Shown here: positions 58,101 to 64,000 of the stretch, piece after piece
How positions within the stretch are numbered: position 1 is the first letter of the stretch
Layout of the letters: each line of letters begins with the position of its first letter
Source of the DNA: DASXTW01 sp036505215
GTDB lineage: Bacteria; Actinomycetota; UBA4738
Reading direction: 5' to 3'
Length of the DNA: 64,000 nt
Assembly: GCA_036505215.1 (NCBI GenBank)
Contig: DASXTW010000087.1
Coordinates: 1 to 64,000, forward strand
The notes under the pieces: model-generated
What the model was told of the DNA's origin: nothing
What the model saw: the letters and a program-made list of their open reading frames with translations, nothing else
The model's database searches: none
Made by a program: the position numbers and the translations under genes

Positions 58101-58273
58101 TTGTCGACGGCGAGGACCCCGATCCGAGGATGGGTCTGTCTGGCCAGTCCCATCAGGCATTGGGGCAGCCACGCCTCCCCGTCCTTGACAACGAGGACGA
58201 CCAGGACGCTCGGTGGCTTCACCTTCCCGGCGTGAGCAGGATCCCGGGGGGCGCGCGTGTCAAGTTGAGCCAT
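55160..58273 (-). CDS. Large polytopic family 2 glycosyltransferase
   Basis: A 1037-residue protein. The cytoplasmic GT2 domain is at the N-terminus: SVLVVLVVKDGEAWLPQCLM, VDNGSDDRSPDLLE, LFLHDDTFLEPEAVAALVE (DXD-like), CAMLVSRKTWARVGLPDE and GRQDLDFCWRARLAG. About 12 membrane helices follow, with GT-C-like extracytoplasmic loops. A start at 58273 is used; the frame opens at 58327. A related GT2 plus DUF5719 pair is a known actinobacterial arrangement whose glycan is undefined. Confidence 0.85.
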   Translation of the reverse strand: MAQLDTRAPRDPAHAGKVKPPSVLVVLVVKDGEAWLPQCLMGLARQTHPRIGVLAVDNGSDDRSPDLLETALGPGRVIRLSANAGFGSAIAVALGSERAQQADYALFLHDDTFLEPEAVAALVEAAERIEGVGVVGPKVLDWEQPQVLREIGLATDRFAYSYSPLEDGEIDQGQYDRIREVMYVSSCAMLVSRKTWARVGLPDERLASGRQDLDFCWRARLAGFRILMTPRAVARHLSAGFKGERAAPPGASVRRYDQERGALASILKNYGLLTLIWVLPLYLTQGLVRLLVLALFRRFQDAYQLLAAWGWNIAHLPGTLRRRVRAQAVRSLPDRAVRRAMAPTTIRLRRWAQSAGQALLPKREGAGEAEALSAPTRGFRFARDHPAATAWALGAVAAAFAYRHLPGVSPVQGGGLGAFPSSPSAFFAELVSGIRHTGLGGTTAASPALGLLGAGSVLALGNPTLLEKILLVALPAVAAIGCYRSVRAATDDPIPSVMAGACYGLCSAVLWAISQGRIPVLVFLAGLPWTAGKLVLPFDHLGAIRVRRWIVGAALGLAILGSFYLGAILAAVVVVVAVLIVPPTGARRVRGLVLVGVALALAALLAFPLTLEIARGSLRGMQDLAGEASFAALARLSLGPGPGSWVTGFFLPGAAGVALLFVSEQHHITALRAGVASVLSVYLAWLAAAGYLPAALSNPVAYVGVAGFSYSVLVGLGLASLLHGVGRTQFGLRQLGTALMAALLAVGLFGQLVQAGSASWDIGGPERVPVAYPLAGEAGGPPYRVLWVGSPEGDAFPPPGGLPTGTVAAGAASVRFAVTDPAGASALDIGRPDVGPGYARLRQSLVEVLAGETRHGGALLAAFGIRFVLAEPGDLPNPALRRLTRQVDLDLVSARGLTIFLNAKAVALASDIGDPAWSRAARSSRLEAVEALLTPRERPLVEGPSGQRFLGPGRSRPALVLLLDQFDPRWRLEPVVAKGSVEATRALGWATGFRTGPLPAGYRVHFGGQRARTMEIVILVLLWGVALWVTRRPVRHG

Positions 58274-58388
58274 GAGTTGGATCAACAGCAGTCGGGGAAG
58301 CGTGGTGGAGCATAGCATTCCCCCCACCGCTGCCGGACCCGGTGGCCGGCGCCGGCATTCACAGAGCTGCGTCCCTACCCGAGAAAGG

Positions 58389-58418
58389 GCTGAAGGGGGG
58401 CTACGGACCCCCCTTCAG
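58389..58418 (-). terminator. Hairpin behind the histone-H1-like gene
   Basis: CTGAAGGGGGG pairs with CCCCCCTTCAG around CTACGGA. It lies 20 bases after the stop of the basic protein, on the minus strand, and separates it from the GT2 gene. Confidence 0.65.
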
Positions 58419-58438
58419 CAGCCCGCTCTATCAACGAG

Positions 58439-58597
58439 CTATCTCTTCCTCTTGGCCGTGGACTTCTTCGTCGACTTCTTCTTCGCCGAAGACTTCCTCT
58501 TGGCCGTGGACTTCTTCGTCGACTTCTTCGCCGACTTCTTGGCGGTCGACTTCTTGGCGGACTTCTTGGCGGTCGACTTCTTCCTGGCAGCTGGCAT
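58439..58597 (-). CDS. Histone-H1-like lysine/alanine-rich protein
   Basis: A 52-residue protein made almost wholly of Lys, Ala, Ser, Thr and Arg (MPAARKKSTAKKSAKKST, later TAKRKSSAKKKSTKK). A perfect GAGGAGGTGACC ribosome site precedes the ATG, and a strong hairpin follows. The repeats resemble the C-terminal tails of eukaryotic H1, of chlamydial Hc1 and of the basic extension on mycobacterial HU. It would bind DNA or RNA by charge. It follows whiB on the same strand after 25 bases. Confidence 0.85.
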   Translation of the reverse strand: MPAARKKSTAKKSAKKSTAKKSAKKSTKKSTAKRKSSAKKKSTKKSTAKRKR

Positions 58598-58622
58598 GGT
58601 CACCTCCTCTCTCACACCTCGC

Positions 58623-58856
58623 TCAGGAGGCCATGCGCTTGAGGCGCCTGCGCTCCCGTTCGCTCATGCCACCCCACACCCCATATCGCTCGTCGCGACG
58701 AAGGGCGTAGTTGAGACACTCGATGCGGACGGGGCAGTCGGCGCAGATTCGCTTGGCCTCGCGCGACGACCCTCCCTTCTCGGGGAAGAAGATCTCCGGG
58801 TCGTAATCCCGGCAGCGTGCGCGGTCCTGCCATGGAACGAAGTGGTGCACGGCCAT
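58623..58856 (-). CDS. WhiB-family iron-sulfur transcription factor
   Basis: A 77-residue WhiB protein. The four cluster cysteines lie at C15 (RARCRDYDPEIFFPEKG), then the pair in ICADCPVRIECLNYALR (CxxCxxxxxC form). The GVWGG turn and the basic tail (SERERRRLKRMAS) follow. Its place beside the F420 genes matches the mycobacterial whiB2 region, so a cell-division or developmental role is plausible but unproven. It pairs with a palindrome just upstream (58865-58880). Confidence 0.95.
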   Translation of the reverse strand: MAVHHFVPWQDRARCRDYDPEIFFPEKGGSSREAKRICADCPVRIECLNYALRRDERYGVWGGMSERERRRLKRMAS

Positions 58857-58864
58857 CCCCCGAA

Positions 58865-58880
58865 ATTACATTCTTGTAAT
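58865..58880. promoter_or_regulatory. Perfect palindrome upstream of whiB
   Basis: ATTACA-TTCT-TGTAAT, a 6-4-6 inverted repeat, nine bases before the whiB ATG and overlapping the expected leader. It stands in an AT-rich island within a GC-rich genome. A candidate operator for autoregulation or another regulator; no factor can be named. Confidence 0.5.
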
Positions 58881-59026
58881 TCTGAAGGAAACGACCCCAG
58901 AAACGCAAGTCCCCGGGCAGAACTTTTTGCCCTCCTTTACACCATGCGTCGCGCCGTTCCATGTCCATTCAGAATCGTGGCGTGCTGAAGCGTCTCGTGC
59001 AAGAGATTCTTGCCACTTTTTTGATA

Positions 59027-59054
59027 GTAAAGAGGCTTTACCGTTTTGGTAAAG
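59027..59054. promoter_or_regulatory. Alternating GTAAAG/CTTTAC hairpin array
   Basis: GTAAAG-AGG-CTTTAC-C-GTTTT-GGTAAAG. The middle CTTTAC can pair with either side, so two exclusive stems exist. TTTTTT lies on the left flank. It sits 80 bases beyond the fbiC stop and 170 bases upstream of whiB. Terminator of fbiC, or operator; undecided. The rest of 58881-59135 is AT-rich, with no gene. Confidence 0.45.
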
Positions 59055-59135
59055 CTACCTGACGGAATCCGACAAAATCCGGACCTTTGGCGGCTTTCGA
59101 CGTGAGATTCGGCCCCGGCCGACCGCCCGAGTGTG

Positions 59136-61622
59136 TCAGCCCAGAGGGACTACGTTGCGCGAGCGATCGACTCGGCCGTACGTCGTGGTGCGCTCGGCGG
59201 GAACGCGACCGATCTCACGGATCGCCTGCACGAACTCATCGGGCTCCTTGCGAATCCCCCATTCCGCTCCGGCCATCCGGGAGATGGTTTCCTCCATGAG
59301 AGTTCCTCCGAAATCGTTGGCGCCTCCCCGGAGGATCAGCTTGCAGTACTCCATGCCCATCTTCACCCACGACACCTGCACGTTTCGGATCCGTGTGTGG
59401 AGCAGGATCCGGGCCACGGCGTGCATCCGTCGATTCTCGTCCAGCGTGGGGCCGGGCCGGGCCTTTCCCGCGAGATAGATCGGCGAGTTCTGCCATACGA
59501 ATGGGAGAGGAACGAACTCGGTGAAACCGCCGGACTCGTCTTGGATCCTGGCCAGACGCTTGATGTGTCCGACCCAGTGGGGCGGGGCATCCACATGGCC
59601 GAACATGATCGTCGAGGAGCTGCGGATTCCAAGCGAGTGGGCAGTCTTGACGATCTCCTCCCACGTGTCGGCGGGGAGCTTTCCCTTGGTCAGAACCCAC
59701 CGGACCTCGTCATCCAGGATCTCGGCCGCTGTGCCCGGGATCGTCCCCAGCCCGCGCCGCTTGCACTCCTCCAGAAACTCCCGGAACGAGATCCCCAGGC
59801 GCGTGGCTCCGTTCAGTACCTCCATCGGGCTGAACGCGTGGATGTGGATATCGGGGACCCGCGCCTTGATGGCGTCGAGGATGCCGAAGTAGAAGTCGCC
59901 GGGCAGGCTGGGATGCAGACCTCCCTGGATGCATACCTCGGTCGCCCCGTAGTCCCAGGCCTCCTGTGCTCGGTCTGCCACCTCCTCCAGCGACAACGTG
60001 TAGGACTCCGGATCGATCTCCCGCTGGGCGAAAGCGCAGAACCGGCAGCCCGTGTAGCACACGTTGGTGAAGTTGATGTTCCGGTTGACCACGTAGGTGA
60101 TCTCGTCCCCCACCGCCTCCCGGCGCAGCTCGTCGGCCACGCGGCACAGGTCCTCCAGCGCAGGGCCAGTAGCCTGGAACAGGGCCAAGGCCTCATCGTC
60201 GGTGAGGTCTGGCCTCCCCGTCGTTGCCTTCGAGAGCGCCTTCTTGAGATCTGCCTCCAGCCGAGCGGACTGCCTCCGCCCGGCCACCCACTCCCTGGTC
60301 ACAGCGATCTGGTCGAAGTCTCCGTACACGTCGACGGCGTCATGTCGCAGGCCGGCGTGCGGGCCCTTGGCGAACGTCAGGCCGATGGTTCGGGCCTTCC
60401 ACTGGACCTCCGGGTCCTGCCACGGCGTGGGCTCGGGCTTCTGGTCCGGGCGGGCCAGGCCATCCGGACCCGTCAACCGGCCCACCGGTTCCTGCATCTT
60501 GCCGGCGATCCAGGGGTCCGGCTTGACCGCGTACTCCGGATAGATCGCCAGCCGCTCGCGGAGCGTGTATCCCTTCTCCGCGGTGCGCCGCTCGAGGTCT
60601 CGAAGCTTCGGCCAGGGCGCCTCCGGGTTCACGTGGTCGATCGTCACCGGCGAGACCCCGCCCCAGTCGTTGATCCCGGCGTCGATCAGCCGTGGGTAGT
60701 TCGGGTCCGAGAGGTTGGGTGGGGCCTGCACGTTCATGCGCGGGCCGAACACGACCCGGGCAGTGGCGACCGTGGCCAGGAACTCCTCTTCCTCTGGCTC
60801 GGGGGCATCATGCATGGCCGTCCCCGGCTTCGCCCTGAAGTTCTGAATGATCACTTCCTGAACGTGCCGGTATTTGCGGTGGAGGTCCCGGATCGCGAAC
60901 AGCGACTCCGCCCGCTCCCGCAAGGTCTCCCCGATGCCGACCAGGATGCCGCTGGTGAATGGGATCGACAGGCGCCCCGCGTCCTCGATCGTGCGCAATC
61001 TGATCCCCGGAATCTTGTCCGGAGAACCGAAGTGCGGGCCACCCTTCTCCGATAGCCGATCCGAGGACGTCTCGAGCATGATCCCCATCGAGGCACTGAC
61101 GTGCTTTAGGCGGGCCATGTCCTCCCACCCCATGACACCCGGATTGAGGTGCGGCAGCAAGCCCGTCTCTTCGATGACCTTGATCGACACTGCCCGCAGG
61201 TAGTCGAGCGTCGAGTGGTAGCCCCGTTCGGCTAGCCACTCCCGCGCGACGGGGTAGCGATCCTCGGGCTTGTCGCCCAACGTGAACAGCGCCTCCTTGC
61301 ACCCGCGCCGGCGCCCGGCCTCGGCGACAGCCACGACTTCCTCCGGGGTGAGAAACGGCCTGTCGAGCTTGGCGGGAGGCTTGGCGAACGTGCAGTAATG
61401 GCAGTGGTCCCGGCACAGCATCGTGAGCGGGATGAAGACTTTCCTGGAGTAGGTGATGATCCTCCCGTGCCCGAGATCCCGAAGTTTCGAGGCCATCTCG
61501 CACAGCGGATCCAGAGCGGGGCCTCGCGCGGAGAGAAGCGCTTCCACTTCATCGAGGGACAGCGCCTTTCCGGCGCGGACTCGCGCCATTGAACGACGGA
61601 GCAGGTGGGCCAGGTCGATCAT
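59136..61622 (-). CDS. fbiC: 7,8-didemethyl-8-hydroxy-5-deazariboflavin synthase (CofG-CofH fusion)
   Basis: An 828-residue two-domain radical SAM enzyme that makes the F420 chromophore (Fo) from tyrosine and a pyrimidine intermediate. The CofG half has CRDHCHYC near residue 70. The CofH half has CYTGCRFC near 520. Both clusters are intact. The ATG at 61622 gives MIDLAHLLRRSMARVRAG. It is divergent from cofD, 59 bases away. The fusion form is typical of actinobacteria. Confidence 0.98.
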   Translation of the reverse strand: MIDLAHLLRRSMARVRAGKALSLDEVEALLSARGPALDPLCEMASKLRDLGHGRIITYSRKVFIPLTMLCRDHCHYCTFAKPPAKLDRPFLTPEEVVAVAEAGRRRGCKEALFTLGDKPEDRYPVAREWLAERGYHSTLDYLRAVSIKVIEETGLLPHLNPGVMGWEDMARLKHVSASMGIMLETSSDRLSEKGGPHFGSPDKIPGIRLRTIEDAGRLSIPFTSGILVGIGETLRERAESLFAIRDLHRKYRHVQEVIIQNFRAKPGTAMHDAPEPEEEEFLATVATARVVFGPRMNVQAPPNLSDPNYPRLIDAGINDWGGVSPVTIDHVNPEAPWPKLRDLERRTAEKGYTLRERLAIYPEYAVKPDPWIAGKMQEPVGRLTGPDGLARPDQKPEPTPWQDPEVQWKARTIGLTFAKGPHAGLRHDAVDVYGDFDQIAVTREWVAGRRQSARLEADLKKALSKATTGRPDLTDDEALALFQATGPALEDLCRVADELRREAVGDEITYVVNRNINFTNVCYTGCRFCAFAQREIDPESYTLSLEEVADRAQEAWDYGATEVCIQGGLHPSLPGDFYFGILDAIKARVPDIHIHAFSPMEVLNGATRLGISFREFLEECKRRGLGTIPGTAAEILDDEVRWVLTKGKLPADTWEEIVKTAHSLGIRSSSTIMFGHVDAPPHWVGHIKRLARIQDESGGFTEFVPLPFVWQNSPIYLAGKARPGPTLDENRRMHAVARILLHTRIRNVQVSWVKMGMEYCKLILRGGANDFGGTLMEETISRMAGAEWGIRKEPDEFVQAIREIGRVPAERTTTYGRVDRSRNVVPLG

Positions 61623-61681
61623 GGTCGGGCCCGAATCTACGGCCGGCGTCACGTTCAGGCAAACGGCGGCAAGATACACGG

Positions 61682-62641
61682 GTGAGAGTTACGGCACTGG
61701 CGGGCGGGGTCGGCGCGGGGAAGTTCCTGCGTGGGCTGGTGAGAGTGGTCCCGGAGGAAGACGTGACCGTCGTGGTCAACACCGGCGACGACATCACCGT
61801 CCACGGCCTGCACGTCTCGCCCGATCTGGACTCCGTCACGTACTGGCTGGGCGGGGTGGCCGATCGGGTCCGCGGATGGGGACGGGACGGAGAGTCGTTC
61901 AGGGCAACGAAGGAGCTGCGGGCATTGGGCGCCGAGGGCGCATGGTTCGGCCTGGGCGATCTCGACCTGGCCACGCACCTCTTCCGGACCCGGCTCCTGG
62001 CGGAGGGCAGAACGCTGTCCGAAGCAACCCGCGAGGTGACCAGCCGTTTCGGGATCGGGGCCCGGGTCCTGCCGATGACCGATGACTCCGTGACTACCCG
62101 CGTCGAGGTCGTGGACGAAGCCGGCCGATCCCTCGACCTGCACTTCCAGGAGTACTGGGTTCTGCGTGGGGCGCGGGACGAGGTGAAGTCCGTTCGGTTC
62201 GAGGGCGCTGAGCGGGCCCGCCCCGCTCCCGGCATCCTCGAGGCGATCGCGACCGCGGAGGCTGTGGTGTTCTGTCCTTCGAACCCCATCGTGTCCATCG
62301 ACCCGATCCTTGCGGTTCCGGGCGTGCGCGAGGCGGTGGCGGCGCGGCGGGATCGGGTGGTGGCCATCTCTCCGATCGTGGGAGGAGCCCCGCTTCGCGG
62401 CATGGCGGACAGGCTCCTTCCCGTCGCCGGGGTGGACGTGTCTGCGGCGGGAGTCGCCGAGCACTACGGAGGGCTGCTGGGAGCCTTCGTCTTCGACCAC
62501 GCAGACCGCGACCTCATCGACCGAATCCTGGCATCGTGCGATCAGGGACGGGTCGCCGACACGATCATGGTGGACGACGCGGCCGCCGAACGCCTCGCCC
62601 GAGAGGCTCTCGAGGTCGCCGGAGGCCCCCGTGTCGATTGA
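61682..62641 (+). CDS. fbiA: 2-phospho-L-lactate transferase (CofD)
   Basis: A 319-residue enzyme that transfers a phospho-lactyl or phosphoenolpyruvyl unit to Fo. It starts with GTG, reading VRVTALAGGVGAGKFLRGLV. VVVNTGDDITVHGLHVSPDL and DSVTYWLGG, then FGLGDLDLATHLFRT, are family motifs. CPSNPIVSIDPIL and the C-terminal FVFDHADRDL are intact. It overlaps the fbiB start by 11 bases. With fbiC across the divergent promoter it forms the F420 locus. Confidence 0.96.
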   Translation: MRVTALAGGVGAGKFLRGLVRVVPEEDVTVVVNTGDDITVHGLHVSPDLDSVTYWLGGVADRVRGWGRDGESFRATKELRALGAEGAWFGLGDLDLATHLFRTRLLAEGRTLSEATREVTSRFGIGARVLPMTDDSVTTRVEVVDEAGRSLDLHFQEYWVLRGARDEVKSVRFEGAERARPAPGILEAIATAEAVVFCPSNPIVSIDPILAVPGVREAVAARRDRVVAISPIVGGAPLRGMADRLLPVAGVDVSAAGVAEHYGGLLGAFVFDHADRDLIDRILASCDQGRVADTIMVDDAAAERLAREALEVAGGPRVD

Positions 62642-63815
62642 GATCCTCCCGCTCCGGGGGATGCCCGAGATCGGCCCTGGCGACGATCTCGCGGCCATCG
62701 TGGGTCGGGCTCTCTCCGACGCACGCGTCCAGCTTCGGGACGGTGACGTGGTGGTGGTGACGCAGAAGGTGGTGTCGAAGGCCGAAGACCGGGTCGTGCC
62801 CGAGGGACCGGAGGGAAAGGCGAGCTGGGTGGCGAAGGAGACCCGTCGCGTGGTGGCCCGGCGGGGAGACCTGGTGATCGCGGAGACCCGTCACGGACTC
62901 GTCTGCGCCAACGCCGGCGTGGACGCGTCCAACGTTGCCGAGGGGTACCTCGCCCTTCTTCCGGAAGACCCCGATCGCAGCGCCGAGGGGATCCGAGCCG
63001 CCCTCAGCTCATCGAGCGGCGCCGAGGTTGCGGTGGTGATCACTGACACGTTCGGCCGGCCATGGCGCCAGGGACTGGTGAACGTGGCCATCGGCTGCGC
63101 CGGCTTCCCGTCGCTGGTGGACCTGCGGGGGACCAAGGACGCGGTCGGGCGGATCCTGGAGGCGACGATAGAGGCCCTGGCCGACGAGGTGGCCGCGGCC
63201 AGCGGTCTGGTCATGGGCAAGGCTGACGGGGTCCCTGCCGCCGTGATCCGTGGGGTCCACGCCGAAGGACCTCCGCTTCCCGCCTCTGCGCTGGTACGGC
63301 CGGATGAAGAGGACCTGTTCAGGGAGTCCTCGCTGGAGTCGCTTCACTCCTGGAGTGAGGCGACCAGGTTCGGCCCGGGCGATGTCGGACGGGACGTCGT
63401 TCAGGAGGCCCTCCTGGCCGGAGCAACCGCCCTTCGCGCCGGCGACGAGCAGCCATGGATCCTGATGGAGGTCTCCCGTGGGCGGGCCAGGGCCCGGCTG
63501 GCGGCGGCGACGGAAAGCGAGGCGGCGCGGACCCTCGCGGTGGCGCCTGTGGTCGTGGTGGGATTCGCCGGCCCGCCCACCTCCTCCGCCGACGGCGCCA
63601 GGGGGTGGAATGAGCCGGCGTGGGACGAGGCCGCCCTCCTTTTCGCGGGGGCTGCTCTGCAGAAGGTCCTGCTCGCCTTCCATGCCCTCGGCCTCGGGTC
63701 GTGCTGGATACCTCCCAACCGCTTCAGGACGAGCGAGGTGAGAGAAGCGCTTGGCCTGGCGGCCGGCCGAGGCTTCGTGGGAGCGATTGCCGCAGGCCCT
63801 CTCATGCCTCCATGA
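62631..63815 (+). CDS. fbiB: Coenzyme F420:L-glutamate ligase with C-terminal nitroreductase-like domain (FbiB)
   Basis: A 394-residue two-domain protein. Residues 1-240 are the CofE ligase: RDGDVVVVTQKVVSKAEDRV, GLVCANAGVDASNVAEGY, and ITDTFGRPWRQGLVNVAIG with the metal-binding Asp. The C-terminal part is a nitroreductase fold (SLHSWSEATRFGPGDVG ... LFAGAALQKVLLAFHALGL). The actinobacterial FbiB is about 450 residues, so the second domain is somewhat trimmed. GTG start; ends in ATGA overlapping the next gene. Confidence 0.95.
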   Translation: MSIEILPLRGMPEIGPGDDLAAIVGRALSDARVQLRDGDVVVVTQKVVSKAEDRVVPEGPEGKASWVAKETRRVVARRGDLVIAETRHGLVCANAGVDASNVAEGYLALLPEDPDRSAEGIRAALSSSSGAEVAVVITDTFGRPWRQGLVNVAIGCAGFPSLVDLRGTKDAVGRILEATIEALADEVAAASGLVMGKADGVPAAVIRGVHAEGPPLPASALVRPDEEDLFRESSLESLHSWSEATRFGPGDVGRDVVQEALLAGATALRAGDEQPWILMEVSRGRARARLAAATESEAARTLAVAPVVVVGFAGPPTSSADGARGWNEPAWDEAALLFAGAALQKVLLAFHALGLGSCWIPPNRFRTSEVREALGLAAGRGFVGAIAAGPLMPP

Positions 63816-64000
63816 CTGGGACGACCCCCAAGTCAGTGGCGGGCCTGGTGCTCTGCGGGGGTGAGAGCACGCGAATGAGACGGGAGAAGGCGCTGATCTC
63901 CGTGGGTGGCCTTTCCCTGCTCCTGCACGTGGCGGGCCTGCTCCACCACGTCGCCGACCCGGTCGTTCTCGCGCCCGGCCGTCCGGGCCGGCTCGGCTCT
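63812..64000 (+). CDS. MobA-like nucleotidyltransferase (cut by window edge)
   Basis: Only the first 63 codons are in the window. VAGLVLCGGESTRMRREKAL is the nucleotide-binding loop (LxGGxSxRM...KA) of MobA/NTP-transferases. It overlaps the fbiB stop (ATGA). CofC/FbiD, the PEP guanylyltransferase of F420 synthesis, has a different opening, so molybdenum-cofactor guanylyltransferase is the closer match. A role with F420 cannot be excluded from 63 codons. Confidence 0.7.
   Translation, partial: MTGTTPKSVAGLVLCGGESTRMRREKALISVGGLSLLLHVAGLLHHVADPVVLAPGRPGRLGS

Overview
The window is high-GC chromosomal DNA of an actinobacterium. The evidence is a WhiB regulator, a complete F420 block (a CofG-CofH fusion, CofD, and CofE fused to a nitroreductase), a DUF5719 plus glycosyltransferase pair, a short-form hibernation factor, and the order secA - hpf - comF - ahcY - manB - whiB - F420 genes, which resembles the secA1-to-fbiAB stretch of mycobacteria. 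Many genes start with GTG or TTG. The exact lineage cannot be read from the sequence. The EPS genes lack outer-membrane export parts, as expected for a monoderm, and no sporulation operon is visible. There is no rRNA, tRNA, CRISPR array or intact transposase.

Layout. 0.2-7.0 kb: secreted and cell-wall proteins on the minus strand (a BNR-like secreted protein, a SpoIID/LGFP/DUF11/RTX protein, a PGRP-type amidase). 7.2-14.7 kb: rpoB-rpoC with its own sigma-A-type promoter and terminator. 14.9-17 kb: a VanZ-like protein and a second secreted BNR-like protein. 17.2-32.1 kb: an exopolysaccharide locus with flippase, polymerase, two GT4 enzymes, a WecA-like initiator, WecB, WecC, two SDR enzymes, a Wzz/BY-kinase, a methyltransferase and a Tat-exported beta-helix protein. 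32.1-33.25 kb: rplJ-rplL with an L10 leader and promoter. 33.3-35.6 kb: decayed genes (DUF222-HNH and a frameshifted hydrolase-cyclase). 35.7-38.4 kb: tmRNA, a 46-residue ORF, smpB, ftsX, ftsE. 38.6-43.7 kb: a GT2-methyltransferase fusion, prfB with a programmed frameshift, secA. 44-58.9 kb: a long co-oriented run (response regulator, hpf, comF, mtnA, a compact aldolase, ahcY, PNP, sugar-phosphate enzymes, DUF5719, a polytopic GT2, a histone-H1-like protein, whiB). 59.1-64 kb: F420 biosynthesis and the start of a MobA-like gene.

The main structural surprise is that the usually contiguous rplJ-rplL-rpoB-rpoC operon is split. rplJL and rpoBC keep the same orientation, but about 17.4 kb of cell-surface genes lies between them. 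rplKA is missing upstream of rplJ and rpsL/rpsG is missing downstream of rpoC. rpoBC has gained or kept its own promoter, and the L10 autoregulatory leader now governs only rplJL. A REP13E12-type DUF222-HNH remnant sits at one breakpoint, between rplJ and the 3' end of ssrA.

How the genes work together. The WecA-like enzyme, WecB and WecC point to a polymer containing N-acetylmannosaminuronic acid, flipped and polymerised by the Wzx/Wzy pair and controlled by the BY-kinase. The phosphomannomutase and phosphoglucose/phosphomannose isomerase supply sugar phosphates. AhcY, PNP, MtnA and the aldolase-like protein form a SAM by-product and nucleoside salvage group. tmRNA and SmpB form the ribosome-rescue pair.
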